Shown: piece after piece, positions 1 to 5,350 of the stretch
Layout: each line of letters begins with the position of its first letter
Position numbering within the stretch: the first letter of the stretch is position 1
Source: Planctomycetaceae bacterium
GTDB lineage: Bacteria; Planctomycetota; Planctomycetia; Pirellulales; Thermoguttaceae
Assembly: GCA_009776995.1 (NCBI GenBank)
Contig: WRMR01000357.1
Span: 1-5,409 of the forward strand
DNA length: 5,409 nt
Direction: 5' to 3'
Made by a program: the position numbers and the translations under genes
The notes under the pieces: generated by a model
Databases searched by the model: none
Told to the model about the DNA's origin: nothing
The model's input: the letters and a program-made list of their open reading frames with translations, nothing else

Positions 1-239
1 TAATCATTAGACTTACAAAAAAAACGAAATTCGGTGGAATCAAAGTCAATACCTATATTGCCTGGTTTGCTATTACCTGCGCAAAATAAAAATTGTACCA
101 AAAATAAACAGAAAAAACATCAAACCAGGCAAAGATAATTGCCCTACAATCATTTTTGTTTTCTGTTTGATAAATTTGCTTTGTTTTCCAACTTAAAGTT
201 CGTTTTTTCTCGAATTTTGTTTACACCACAAGTTTTTCG
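1..239. other. AT-rich intergenic region, no gene seen
   Basis: This AT-rich stretch has T-runs and A-runs and no credible coding frame on either strand. It contains the 58-132 inverted repeat and an 11-base interrupted palindrome, AACTTAAAGTT (190-200), about 40 bp upstream of the -35 box, which could be an operator half-site pair. The window starts inside this spacer, so the upstream gene is not visible. Confidence 0.6.
58..132. repeat. 12-bp perfect inverted repeat with a 51-nt spacer
   Basis: TTGCCTGGTTTG at 58-69 is exactly complementary to CAAACCAGGCAA at 121-132. The 51 bases between are very AT-rich. The loop is long for an intrinsic terminator and no T-run directly follows the right arm, so the role is open: it could be the end of an upstream gene's terminator region, a protein-binding pair, or a small mobile-element remnant. 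It lies about 108 bp upstream of the -35 box of the next gene. Confidence 0.5.
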
Positions 240-268
240 TTGACAACCCAAATTGCCCTGCTTAAAAT
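240..268 (+). promoter_or_regulatory. sigma70-type promoter for the coiled-coil envelope protein gene
   Basis: A perfect -35 box TTGACA (240-245) is followed by a 17-nt spacer and TAAAAT at 263-268, which matches the -10 consensus at five of six positions. Transcription would start near 275, giving a leader of about 113 nt before the ATG at 388. This also argues against the longer open frame that begins at 253, because that codon would fall in the promoter spacer. This is a sequence match only; planctomycete promoters are less well defined than those of E. coli. Confidence 0.65.
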
Positions 269-370
269 TGGTGATACAAGTTAATGCGAAAATTTTGCGT
301 TCCCGGCGCATTATTCTCAGGCGTAAACACAATTCACTTTTCAAGGAATCACCGTCATTCCGCAAGCGGC

Positions 371-390
371 AGAGGAGCGTACTTATCATG
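371..390 (+). promoter_or_regulatory. ribosome binding site that fixes the start at 388
   Basis: AGAGGAG (371-377) contains a strong Shine-Dalgarno core, 10 nt before the ATG at 388-390. The same frame is open back to 253, but no comparable site precedes the earlier start codon. Confidence 0.75.
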
Positions 391-1956
391 GCTCGAGGCG
401 AATCACAAACCCTACTCATCTGGACGATCATTTTCCTCATTTTCTCGTTGATCATGATCATTGTCACCTTTGTTATACGGTCGAAATATACGGAAGCGGC
501 TTCGCAGTTGGCGGAAGCGACTTCGAAAAACAATCAGTTAACGTCTGAGAATGGCACACTGAAAACGGAAGGTGGCAAACTGCGGGAACTGATCGGCCAC
601 CCTGCTGCGGACATGCCGATGGCAGACATTGAAACGGCATTTACTGACAATATGAAGCTTTATTCCCCCGCCTTACCCCCGGAAGGCTCGTCCTATCTCT
701 CGGTTTTGAAAGACCTGTCTGCTTCCTACACGAATCAGATCAAAGAGAATGAAAGGTTGACCGGCACAAATTCCAGGTTGCAGACCGAAATTCAATTGAA
801 TAACACCAAAAAGGATGAGCTTCAGCGGGACTTTCAAGCCATGGTCGATCAGGCCAATGCGGATTTGGCAAAGGAACAGGAAAACCACGCAGACCAAATC
901 GCCAGGATGACGGACGAAAACACGAAACTCAAGGAGTATGCTGACACTGCCATTGCCGCCGCCATCTCCAAGCGGGATGAAGCGGTTGTTGACCAGAGGA
1001 AAGCGGAAGCAGTACGCGATAAAGTCTTGGATATCAACGTGATCTTGACGTCCACTGTGGCTGAAATTGACTCGCCCATACCGACTTATTCGGATGCCGA
1101 GATTCTTTGGGTCAGTTCCGACAGTAAATATGTGCGTGTCAATCTTGGCTCGAATCACGGGTTGCGTCCGCGAATTCCCTTTAGTGTTTACAGTGCGGAT
1201 GTCAAGGAAATCTCCGTTAATTCCAGCAAGGGGACAATTGAGATCATTAAAATCATTGATAACACCACCGCCGAAGCCCGTGTGACGAGGGATATCTTGA
1301 TCAATCCCATCATTCCGGGCGACATTATCTACACGCCGATCTGGAAACCCGGACAGAACATCCATGTTGCCCTGTCGAGCGGTCTTGATCTGGACGGAGA
1401 CAGCGTCCCCGACCCGCACAAAGCCATCATGCTGATAAAAATGTGCGGCGGCGAAGTGGACGCCTATATTGATGACCTGACTGGTGAAATGAGGAACGAA
1501 AACGGCAAGATGGTTCGAGAGGCCTTTCTTGTCGGGGAAATCGGCCGTGAAACGCGTTACCTGATTACCGGCAACCCTCCCGATACCGATTCGTCCGAGA
1601 CACTGTTTAACGCGTACCGCGAATTGGAGAATGACGCCAAAAATCATGGCTTGATCATCATTTCCCTCAAAGACATGCTCAAGCTGATGGGACAGCATCC
1701 CCAGTCGGAAACCGTTGGATTCGGTCCGCGAAATCGCGCGATCAACACTTACGAAATGCAACCGGATGTGGTCAACCAGCGGATGCCCGGAAAAGTTTTC
1801 GACAAGTATGAAAACCCGGATGCGGAACCGCCCGCAAACAACAAAACCCCGATTTCCCCGCTGTTTAACCAGCGTAAAGTCACGCTTCCGTCCGGTGCGG
1901 TCTCCCCGCTGTTCCAGCCAAAATCCGCAACCAGCAAGGACATTGAAAGCAATTAG
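388..1956 (+). CDS. membrane-anchored coiled-coil protein with a BRCT-like C-terminal region, 522 aa
   Basis: The function is unknown; it is probably a bitopic inner-membrane protein. Residues 9-30 form one hydrophobic helix, followed by RSKY, which suggests an N-terminal anchor. Residues 33-65 and about 107-215 are Lys/Glu/Gln/Ala-rich with coiled-coil character. Residues 238-320 look like a beta-rich domain (YVRVNLGSNHGLRPR, then NPIIPGDIIYTPIW). D334, D336, D338 and D342 sit in a DxDGDxxxD loop like a calcium-binding EF-hand or dockerin loop. Residues 346-434 resemble BRCT: CGGEVDAYIDD, then TRYLITGNPP, then a helix and GLIIISLKDMLKLMG. The tail is Pro-rich and repeats SPLF at 490-493 and 506-509. 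I recall similar proteins in planctomycetes annotated as hypothetical. I chose the ATG at 388 because AGGAG (373-377) lies 10 nt upstream and the promoter at 240-268 would cut off the longer form. The gene stands alone, converging with glyA. The coding call is secure; the domain readings are by eye. Confidence 0.9.
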   Translation: MARGESQTLLIWTIIFLIFSLIMIIVTFVIRSKYTEAASQLAEATSKNNQLTSENGTLKTEGGKLRELIGHPAADMPMADIETAFTDNMKLYSPALPPEGSSYLSVLKDLSASYTNQIKENERLTGTNSRLQTEIQLNNTKKDELQRDFQAMVDQANADLAKEQENHADQIARMTDENTKLKEYADTAIAAAISKRDEAVVDQRKAEAVRDKVLDINVILTSTVAEIDSPIPTYSDAEILWVSSDSKYVRVNLGSNHGLRPRIPFSVYSADVKEISVNSSKGTIEIIKIIDNTTAEARVTRDILINPIIPGDIIYTPIWKPGQNIHVALSSGLDLDGDSVPDPHKAIMLIKMCGGEVDAYIDDLTGEMRNENGKMVREAFLVGEIGRETRYLITGNPPDTDSSETLFNAYRELENDAKNHGLIIISLKDMLKLMGQHPQSETVGFGPRNRAINTYEMQPDVVNQRMPGKVFDKYENPDAEPPANNKTPISPLFNQRKVTLPSGAVSPLFQPKSATSKDIESN

Positions 1957-1988
1957 GACTCACGCCAAAAATCAGCTGTTCGATTAAT

Positions 1989-2087
1989 AGACTTGTTCGG
2001 AAACCCAGAAATGTAATTGCCCATTTTTCCAAAAATCAACAACATGGGTAGTTTGGGTAGAAATCTATTGAGTTTCCGAATAAGTCT
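1989..2087. mobile_element. MITE-like element with 16-bp terminal inverted repeats
   Basis: AGACTTGTTCGGAAAC (1989-2004) and GTTTCCGAATAAGTCT (2072-2087) are inverted repeats that match at 15 of 16 positions. AAT occurs directly outside both ends (1986-1988 and 2088-2090), consistent with a 3-bp target duplication. The 99-bp element has no coding capacity. Inside it are a short A/T hairpin (2023-2036), a CCCAT/ATGGG pair (2020-2024 and 2044-2048) and a 7-nt direct repeat TGGGTAG (2045-2051 and 2054-2060). A non-autonomous derivative of an insertion sequence is the simplest reading. From memory, some IS5-family groups make 3-bp ANT duplications, which would fit. No transposase is present in the window, so the parent element cannot be named. 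Confidence 0.55.
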
Positions 2088-2148
2088 AATCAGAGCCGCG
2101 ATGGTTACGGAGCGGCCATTTCGCTCGATAACTCCCGCGGCTCTGATT
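2088..2148. repeat. 61-bp interrupted palindrome between convergent genes
   Basis: AATCAGAGCCGCG (2088-2100) pairs perfectly with CGCGGCTCTGATT (2136-2148). Inside, GTTA (2104-2107) pairs with TAAC (2129-2132), and GAGCG (2110-2114) with CGCTC (2122-2126), leaving a 7-nt loop. The two internal mismatched segments (3x3 and 2x2) are symmetrical, so RNA from either strand would fold into one long regular hairpin. It is much more GC-rich than the adjoining element. It could end transcription from both flanking genes, although no T-run follows on either strand. It also resembles dispersed palindromic repeats that I recall as common in planctomycete spacers. Its copy number cannot be judged from this window. 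Confidence 0.7.
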
Positions 2149-2198
2149 CGGCAACCACGATCTGACTGCCACGTAAACCACCGTTCCACCGTAGCCAA

Positions 2199-3506
2199 CT
2201 ACGAAATGCCGGGAATAACGAACTTTTTGCAAAGATCGGCAATTTCCGCGCGAATGGTCGGGGCAACAGCGTCGATGTTCGCGATGTTTTGGCATACGCG
2301 GTCGATCCAACCGGCGACCATTTCCATCTCGGCTTCCTTCATGCCCATCGCGGTTAGTGAAGGTGTGCCCAAACGGACTCCACTGGTCACAAACGGGCTA
2401 CGGTGATCGCCCGGCACCATGTTGAAATTGGAGATAATGCCCGATTTGGCCAACGCCTGGGCGGCGTCTTTGCCGGTAAATTCCTTTTTGCGGAAATCGA
2501 GAATCAACAGATGCGTGTCCGTTCCGCCGCCAGCGAGGTCATAACCGCGTGCCAGTAATCCGGCGGCAAGTGCCTTCGCGTTTTTGACGATCTGTTTGCC
2601 GTATTCCTTGAATTCCGGCGTCATGGCGTCCCTGAACGCAACGGCCATGGCCGCGATGATGTGCATGTGCGGCCCGCCCTGCAAGCCGGGGAACACCGCA
2701 CGATCAACCCGCTTGGCAAGGTTCAGCTTGCTGTCCGGGTGGTACTGAGTTTGATAACGGTCTTCGATCTTCGAGAGCAGAAAGCCCGCACGTGGGCCAC
2801 GTAGCATCTTGTGGCTCGTGCTGCTAATGATGTCGCAAAACGGCACCGGGTCAGGGTGGACTCCGGCAATGATGATCGCATTGATATGGGCGATGTCAGC
2901 CACAAGATAAGCATCGATTTCGTTGGCGATTTCCGCAAATTGGGCGTATTCGATCGTGTGCGGATAGGCCGTTGCGCCGACCCAGATCATTTTCGGACGT
3001 TCACTTTTGGCAGTTTCGCGGATTTGCGTCATGTCGAACCGCCCTGTTGCCGGGCTGGGGCCGTAAGGCACTTGCACGTAATCCCGACCGGAAAAGTTGA
3101 CTTTCCAACCGTGCGTCAGGTGGCCGCCATCCGGGACAGGCATCCCCATGATTTTGTCACCGGGTTTCAAAATGGCACGATACACCGCCTGATTGGCAGG
3201 AGAGCCGCTATACGGTTGCACATTGACGTGTTCGGCTCCAAAGAGCTTTTTGCCGCGTTCAATGGCAAGGTTTTCGATGACGTCAACGTATTCGTAACCC
3301 TCGTAATATCGGGCACCCGGGTAGCCTTCGCAATATTTATTGGTCAGAGGCGAGCCGCAGGCTTCCATCACGCTGAACGACGCAAAACTTTCGGACGCAA
3401 TCATTTTCAGCGTTGACGCTTCATAAACGGCCTGTTTTTGAATCAGGTCGTAAATTTCAGGATCATTTTGTTTTAAATGGCGATAACGCTCAACGGACTG
3501 GGGCAT
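2199..3506 (-). CDS. glyA: serine hydroxymethyltransferase, 435 aa
   Basis: This is a PLP-dependent cytosolic enzyme that converts serine and tetrahydrofolate to glycine and 5,10-methylene-tetrahydrofolate, the main source of one-carbon units. The family signature runs through the protein: IASES (36-40), NKYCEGYPGARYYEG (56-70), PYSGSPAN (98-105), PDGGHLTHG (125-133), D204 and H207 in VADIAH, the Schiff-base lysine K233 in STSHKMLRGPRAG (229-241), FPGLQGGPHMH (272-282), and the carboxylate-binding R378 in SGVRLGTP. Counting against E. coli GlyA from memory, S38, Y58, E60, Y68, H129, D204, H207, K233 and R378 match S35, Y55, E57, Y65, H126, D200, H203, K229 and R363. All the catalytic residues I could check are therefore kept. 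At 435 residues it is slightly longer than the E. coli enzyme (417). Some normally invariant positions differ: AHINA for AHVAG or AHIAG, and TSHKM for TTHKT. The ATG at 3506 is preceded by an A/G-rich stretch but only a weak ribosome binding site. The gene has no co-directional partner within 400 bp. Confidence 0.97.
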   Translation of the reverse strand: MPQSVERYRHLKQNDPEIYDLIQKQAVYEASTLKMIASESFASFSVMEACGSPLTNKYCEGYPGARYYEGYEYVDVIENLAIERGKKLFGAEHVNVQPYSGSPANQAVYRAILKPGDKIMGMPVPDGGHLTHGWKVNFSGRDYVQVPYGPSPATGRFDMTQIRETAKSERPKMIWVGATAYPHTIEYAQFAEIANEIDAYLVADIAHINAIIIAGVHPDPVPFCDIISSTSHKMLRGPRAGFLLSKIEDRYQTQYHPDSKLNLAKRVDRAVFPGLQGGPHMHIIAAMAVAFRDAMTPEFKEYGKQIVKNAKALAAGLLARGYDLAGGGTDTHLLILDFRKKEFTGKDAAQALAKSGIISNFNMVPGDHRSPFVTSGVRLGTPSLTAMGMKEAEMEMVAGWIDRVCQNIANIDAVAPTIRAEIADLCKKFVIPGIS

Positions 3507-3526
3507 GGAATTTCACTTTCTTTTTC

Positions 3527-3550
3527 AAAAAACCCTAACGGGAATTTTTT
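3527..3550. terminator. weak terminator- or attenuator-like hairpin in the glyA leader
   Basis: A6-CCC-TAAC-GGG-AA-T6 gives a 3-bp GC stem that can be extended by A/T pairing around a 2-nt bulge. It reads the same way on both strands, each ending in a T-run. It lies 20-44 bp upstream of the glyA ATG. The stem is short, so it may only be a chance feature of AT-rich DNA, or it may lower read-through into glyA. No known riboswitch (for example tetrahydrofolate or glycine) was recognised in this leader. Confidence 0.25.
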
Positions 3551-3945
3551 CTCAAGTGTTTAGGAACTGGTTGGCAAGTGAGAGAAATTGGGGGGGCAAT
3601 CCAAGGGCGAACATGTTATGATTCCTTGGAAATTCTTTCTCTGGAAATCAAGGAGAATAACTATACTCGCCCCCAGTCAAGATATAGCCGAATCACGTTG
3701 GATTGTCAAGTCAACACCCATGAAAACCACTGCAATCATCGTAAAAACCCTGTCAATAACCAGGAAAACGGCGATTCGCAGGCCAATCGTTATATCGTGG
3801 CCGATACGTTTCAGTGTCACGTTGGCACGGCGTTCGACGCCCATGTGGATCAAATTGAAGCGGAAAAGGGATCACGTCTTGTGCAAAACAATGAAACACA
3901 GGATCACGTAAAACAAGTGATGGTTTTTTGGATTCGGATAAATCC
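3551..3945. other. intergenic region with no convincing gene
   Basis: This spacer separates glyA from the unknown gene pair, both read on the minus strand. Two overlapping plus-strand frames are open, 3578-3949 (GTG start) and 3588-3911, but neither start has a ribosome binding site and I recognise neither protein. The second half of the first frame (from about 3755) has fairly protein-like composition and could be a decayed coding remnant. A small hairpin, GGATT-6 nt-AATCC, lies near 3929-3944, just downstream of the unknown gene pair on the minus strand. It lacks a following U-run in that direction. Confidence 0.5.
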
Positions 3946-4143
3946 TTAATGTAAAAAAGACCTTTTTTCTTTCTCAACGATTTCAATCACAAAGTCATCG
4001 GGATTCTTACAGCGATTTTTCCATTTGTGCAATATCTCACGAAATACGTCACATGTTTTCCTCTCGTAGCGAAATTGCATGTGTCCAATAAGATTACATT
4101 CCGACCTGTCGCAAACATCCAGTAAATCAGGATCACGAAGCAT
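3946..4143 (-). CDS. small hypothetical protein, 65 aa, coupled to the gene before it
   Basis: I do not recognise this protein. The ATG at 4143-4141 is preceded by GGGAG six nt upstream, a good ribosome binding site, and it overlaps the end of the preceding gene (TGA at 4135-4133) by 11 nt in another frame. That is the usual arrangement for translational coupling, and I preferred it over an in-frame start at 4182. The protein is short, charged and soluble, with Cys residues at 11, 16, 31 and 45 and no membrane segment. A helical middle (about residues 28-45, rich in Lys, Arg and aromatics) leads to a beta-like stretch FVIEIVEKEK. Size and coupling would fit a toxin-antitoxin or regulator partner, but no motif supports that. 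It could also be the frame-shifted tail of the larger preceding protein. Confidence 0.55.
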   Translation of the reverse strand: MLRDPDLLDVCDRSECNLIGHMQFRYERKTCDVFREILHKWKNRCKNPDDFVIEIVEKEKRSFLH

Positions 4144-4705
4144 TTTTGTCTCCCGCCAGATGGATTTCGTGGCTTGTAACAACCAATTCGGGGTGATTGG
4201 AGATCATTTTCGACGTCAGTTTTCGGCGAATCACTCGCAGTTCATCACGCAGATAATCTGAACAATCGTTCAGTCTTGCTCTACCGCCAAATTTATCCCG
4301 GAGGATTTGAGCGATAATATCCCCCAACGATTGAGGGAAAGAATCATCGCGATTGAATCCATAAGCAAGATGCGTGTTTCCATAAGTGACGATGCGATCT
4401 GACCGGGAAAGCAGGGAAAAAATGAGGCCGGATGTCCAGGGTATGTCGTTCGCAAGTTCGGGCAGGTCATCCTCACGCTCCTGAAACAAATCATCTGTTC
4501 TCGCAAACAGTGAGTTTTGTGAAATGCAATCATTCCAGTAATTCAGTGCCAGATCAAGGAGTGTCTCTGGACTATTGCGAATCTGATGTGCTGGCACTGT
4601 CGCATTTGATTGGTGCGGTGGCAACACACATTGATCTGCCACGCGTGTTATTTCGCGGACGGTTCTTGGTAGTGTGCAACTTTGTGGAGATGACCGGGAT
4701 TCCAA
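4133..4705 (-). CDS. hypothetical protein, up to 190 aa, 5' end uncertain
   Basis: I do not recognise the family. The frame is open from an in-frame stop at 4765-4763 down to the TGA at 4135-4133. The only start near the top is TTG at 4705-4703, with no ribosome binding site. The first 40 or so residues have weak protein-like character. From about residue 45 the sequence looks genuinely coding: a predicted helix ETLLDLALNYWNDCI (47-61), acidic FQEREDDLPELAND, WTSGLIFSLLSRSDRIVTYGN, then a helical, basic C-terminal part with LRDELRVIRRKL. No signal peptide or membrane segment is seen. The last 11 nt overlap the next gene. The true start may be an internal GTG, or the gene may be a 5'-truncated remnant, since a large inverted repeat lies less than 80 bp upstream. 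The strand and C-terminal part are moderately secure; the length is not. Confidence 0.45.
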   Translation of the reverse strand: MESRSSPQSCTLPRTVREITRVADQCVLPPHQSNATVPAHQIRNSPETLLDLALNYWNDCISQNSLFARTDDLFQEREDDLPELANDIPWTSGLIFSLLSRSDRIVTYGNTHLAYGFNRDDSFPQSLGDIIAQILRDKFGGRARLNDCSDYLRDELRVIRRKLTSKMISNHPELVVTSHEIHLAGDKNAS

Positions 4706-4780
4706 ATTGATGTTGAGACATATTTTAAGGTTGAAGGCACACCGGGGTGAAATCGTAAGCGTTCATGGTTTTTTCCCACC

Positions 4781-5001
4781 ACGAAGGGACACGAAGAAGA
4801 TGTGATAAAAGTCATTTCACGCAGAGGGCGCAAAGGATGCAGAGAGACTAAGGGAAAGTTTTTTGGGGAGTATTCGATGTTACCAAGGGAGTGGCGGCAA
4901 GTCACCCTGAGTAACCCTGTGTCGCCTTTCCCTTCGGTATTCCCTTAGTAACTCTGCGCCCTCAGCGGCCTCAGCGAGAAAATAACTTCGTGTTCCTTCG
5001 T
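4781..5001. repeat. composite imperfect inverted repeat, arms about 62-76 bp
   Basis: Two blocks on the left have reverse-complement partners on the right in mirrored order. ACGAAGGGACACGAAG (4781-4796) matches the complement of 4986-5001 at 15 of 16 positions. The 39-bp block 4818-4856 matches the complement of 4940-4978 at 30 of 39 positions. About 83 bp separate the arms. The gaps between blocks differ (21 and 7 bp), so indels have accumulated. The CACGAAGG.ACACGAAG and GCAGAGGGCGCA.AG themes are ones I recall as highly repeated, non-coding intergenic sequences in planctomycetes and some other phyla. Without the genome I cannot count copies. It has no coding capacity and no transposase. 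Confidence 0.7.
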
Positions 5002-5041
5002 GCCTCTGCGAGAAAGAAACTTATCATAACCCCGTGTCACC
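4912..5041. repeat. short direct repeats within and beside the right arm
   Basis: TAACCCTGTGTCGCC (4912-4926) recurs as TAACCCCGTGTCACC (5027-5041) with 2 mismatches in 15. CTCAGCGAGAAAATAACTT (4970-4988) recurs as CTCTGCGAGAAAGAAACTT (5004-5022) with 3 mismatches in 19. The right side of the inverted repeat therefore appears to be built from duplicated modules, suggesting repeat-into-repeat insertion or local duplication. Confidence 0.55.
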
Positions 5042-5054
5042 AAAAAACAAGGAC

Positions 5055-5082
5055 TGGTCAAAAACGCGAAAATTGCTAAAAT
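5055..5082 (+). promoter_or_regulatory. possible promoter for the small membrane protein
   Basis: TGGTCA (5055-5060), a 16-nt spacer and TAAAAT (5077-5082) resemble weak -35 and good -10 boxes. Transcription would begin near 5089, about 37 nt before the ATG at 5126. The ATG at 5081 in the same frame would overlap the -10 box, which favours the later start. Confidence 0.35.
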
Positions 5083-5125
5083 GAGGAGATACAACGCCAT
5101 CATTTTGGGACAATCGGAGGATATA

Positions 5126-5278
5126 ATGTGGTGGATGAAAGACATATTTTGGGTTATTCTCGAATTCATCATTGACAATTGCAATCCATTTTTGCCGCGT
5201 CTCGGTGTATGGTTTTGGTTGACGGTTGCTCTGATTTTTTGTGTCGCCGTCGGACTGGTGATTTATTTTTCGTTATGA
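5126..5278 (+). CDS. small membrane protein, 50 aa, unknown function
   Basis: The ATG at 5126 has a GGAGG ribosome binding site at 5116-5120, 5 nt upstream, so I chose it over the in-frame ATG at 5081, which has none. The protein is strongly hydrophobic. Residues 7-16 (IFWVILEFII) could lie in or along the membrane, residues 17-26 (DNCNPFLPRL) form a polar Pro-containing turn, and residues 27-48 (GVWFWLTVALIFCVAVGLVIYF) make a clear transmembrane helix ending two residues from the C-terminus. It has three Trp residues in the first nine and two more at the start of the helix, typical of interface positions. There is no signal-peptidase site. It could be a small regulatory or holin-like membrane peptide, but nothing identifies a partner, and its neighbours give no hint. 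Confidence 0.6.
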   Translation: MWWMKDIFWVILEFIIDNCNPFLPRLGVWFWLTVALIFCVAVGLVIYFSL

Positions 5279-5338
5279 ATGACCATTTTCATTAGTTCTA
5301 CTGTATTAACTGCGCATAACTATTTATATTTTAACGAC

Positions 5339-5350
5339 TTACAATTGTAA
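5339..5350. repeat. 12-bp perfect palindrome TTACAATTGTAA
   Basis: This perfect dyad lies 60 bp downstream of the small membrane protein gene in AT-rich DNA. It has no loop and so would not make a good terminator; a dimeric regulator could bind it upstream of a gene beyond the window. AT-rich palindromes of this length do arise by chance. Confidence 0.35.

Noticed and set aside
6..15. ATTAGACTTA matching the outer end of the MITE-like element at 2081-2090 (complement)
   Set aside because: Only 10 bases match, the similarity does not continue into TTCGGAAAC, and the sequence is AT-rich, so chance is likely. It would be worth rechecking if the upstream sequence were available.
253..387. 45-residue N-terminal extension of the 522-aa protein
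   Set aside because: Its start codon falls between the -35 and -10 boxes and has no ribosome binding site, while AGGAG stands before the ATG at 388. The extension is Arg-rich and unlike a signal or anchor.
673..1761. Minus-strand open frame of 362 codons inside the 522-aa gene
   Set aside because: It lies wholly antisense to a well-supported gene with promoter, ribosome binding site and coherent protein architecture; its translation shows no recognisable domain order. It is a mirror frame.
2811..3416. Plus-strand open frame of 201 codons opposite glyA
   Set aside because: It is antisense to glyA, whose family identity is certain; no independent start signal or family resemblance.
3952..3966. 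A6/T6 dyad at the end of the 65-aa gene as a terminator
   Set aside because: The stem is only A/T pairs around a 4-nt loop and lies within the last codons of the gene; too unstable to call.
4432..4710. Plus-strand open frame of 92 codons opposite the 190-aa gene
   Set aside because: No ribosome binding site at its start and no recognisable motif. It overlaps the better-supported minus-strand gene, although part of it lies where that gene is itself weak, so it is not fully excluded.
4648..4905. Minus-strand open frame running through the composite repeat
   Set aside because: The translation is mostly repeat-derived sequence; such frames recur wherever this kind of repeat lies and are not genes.
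5279..5350. 23-codon frame starting directly after the small membrane gene's stop (TGAATG)
   Set aside because: It is very short, AT-driven in composition and ends in the palindrome. The stop/start contact alone is not enough evidence.
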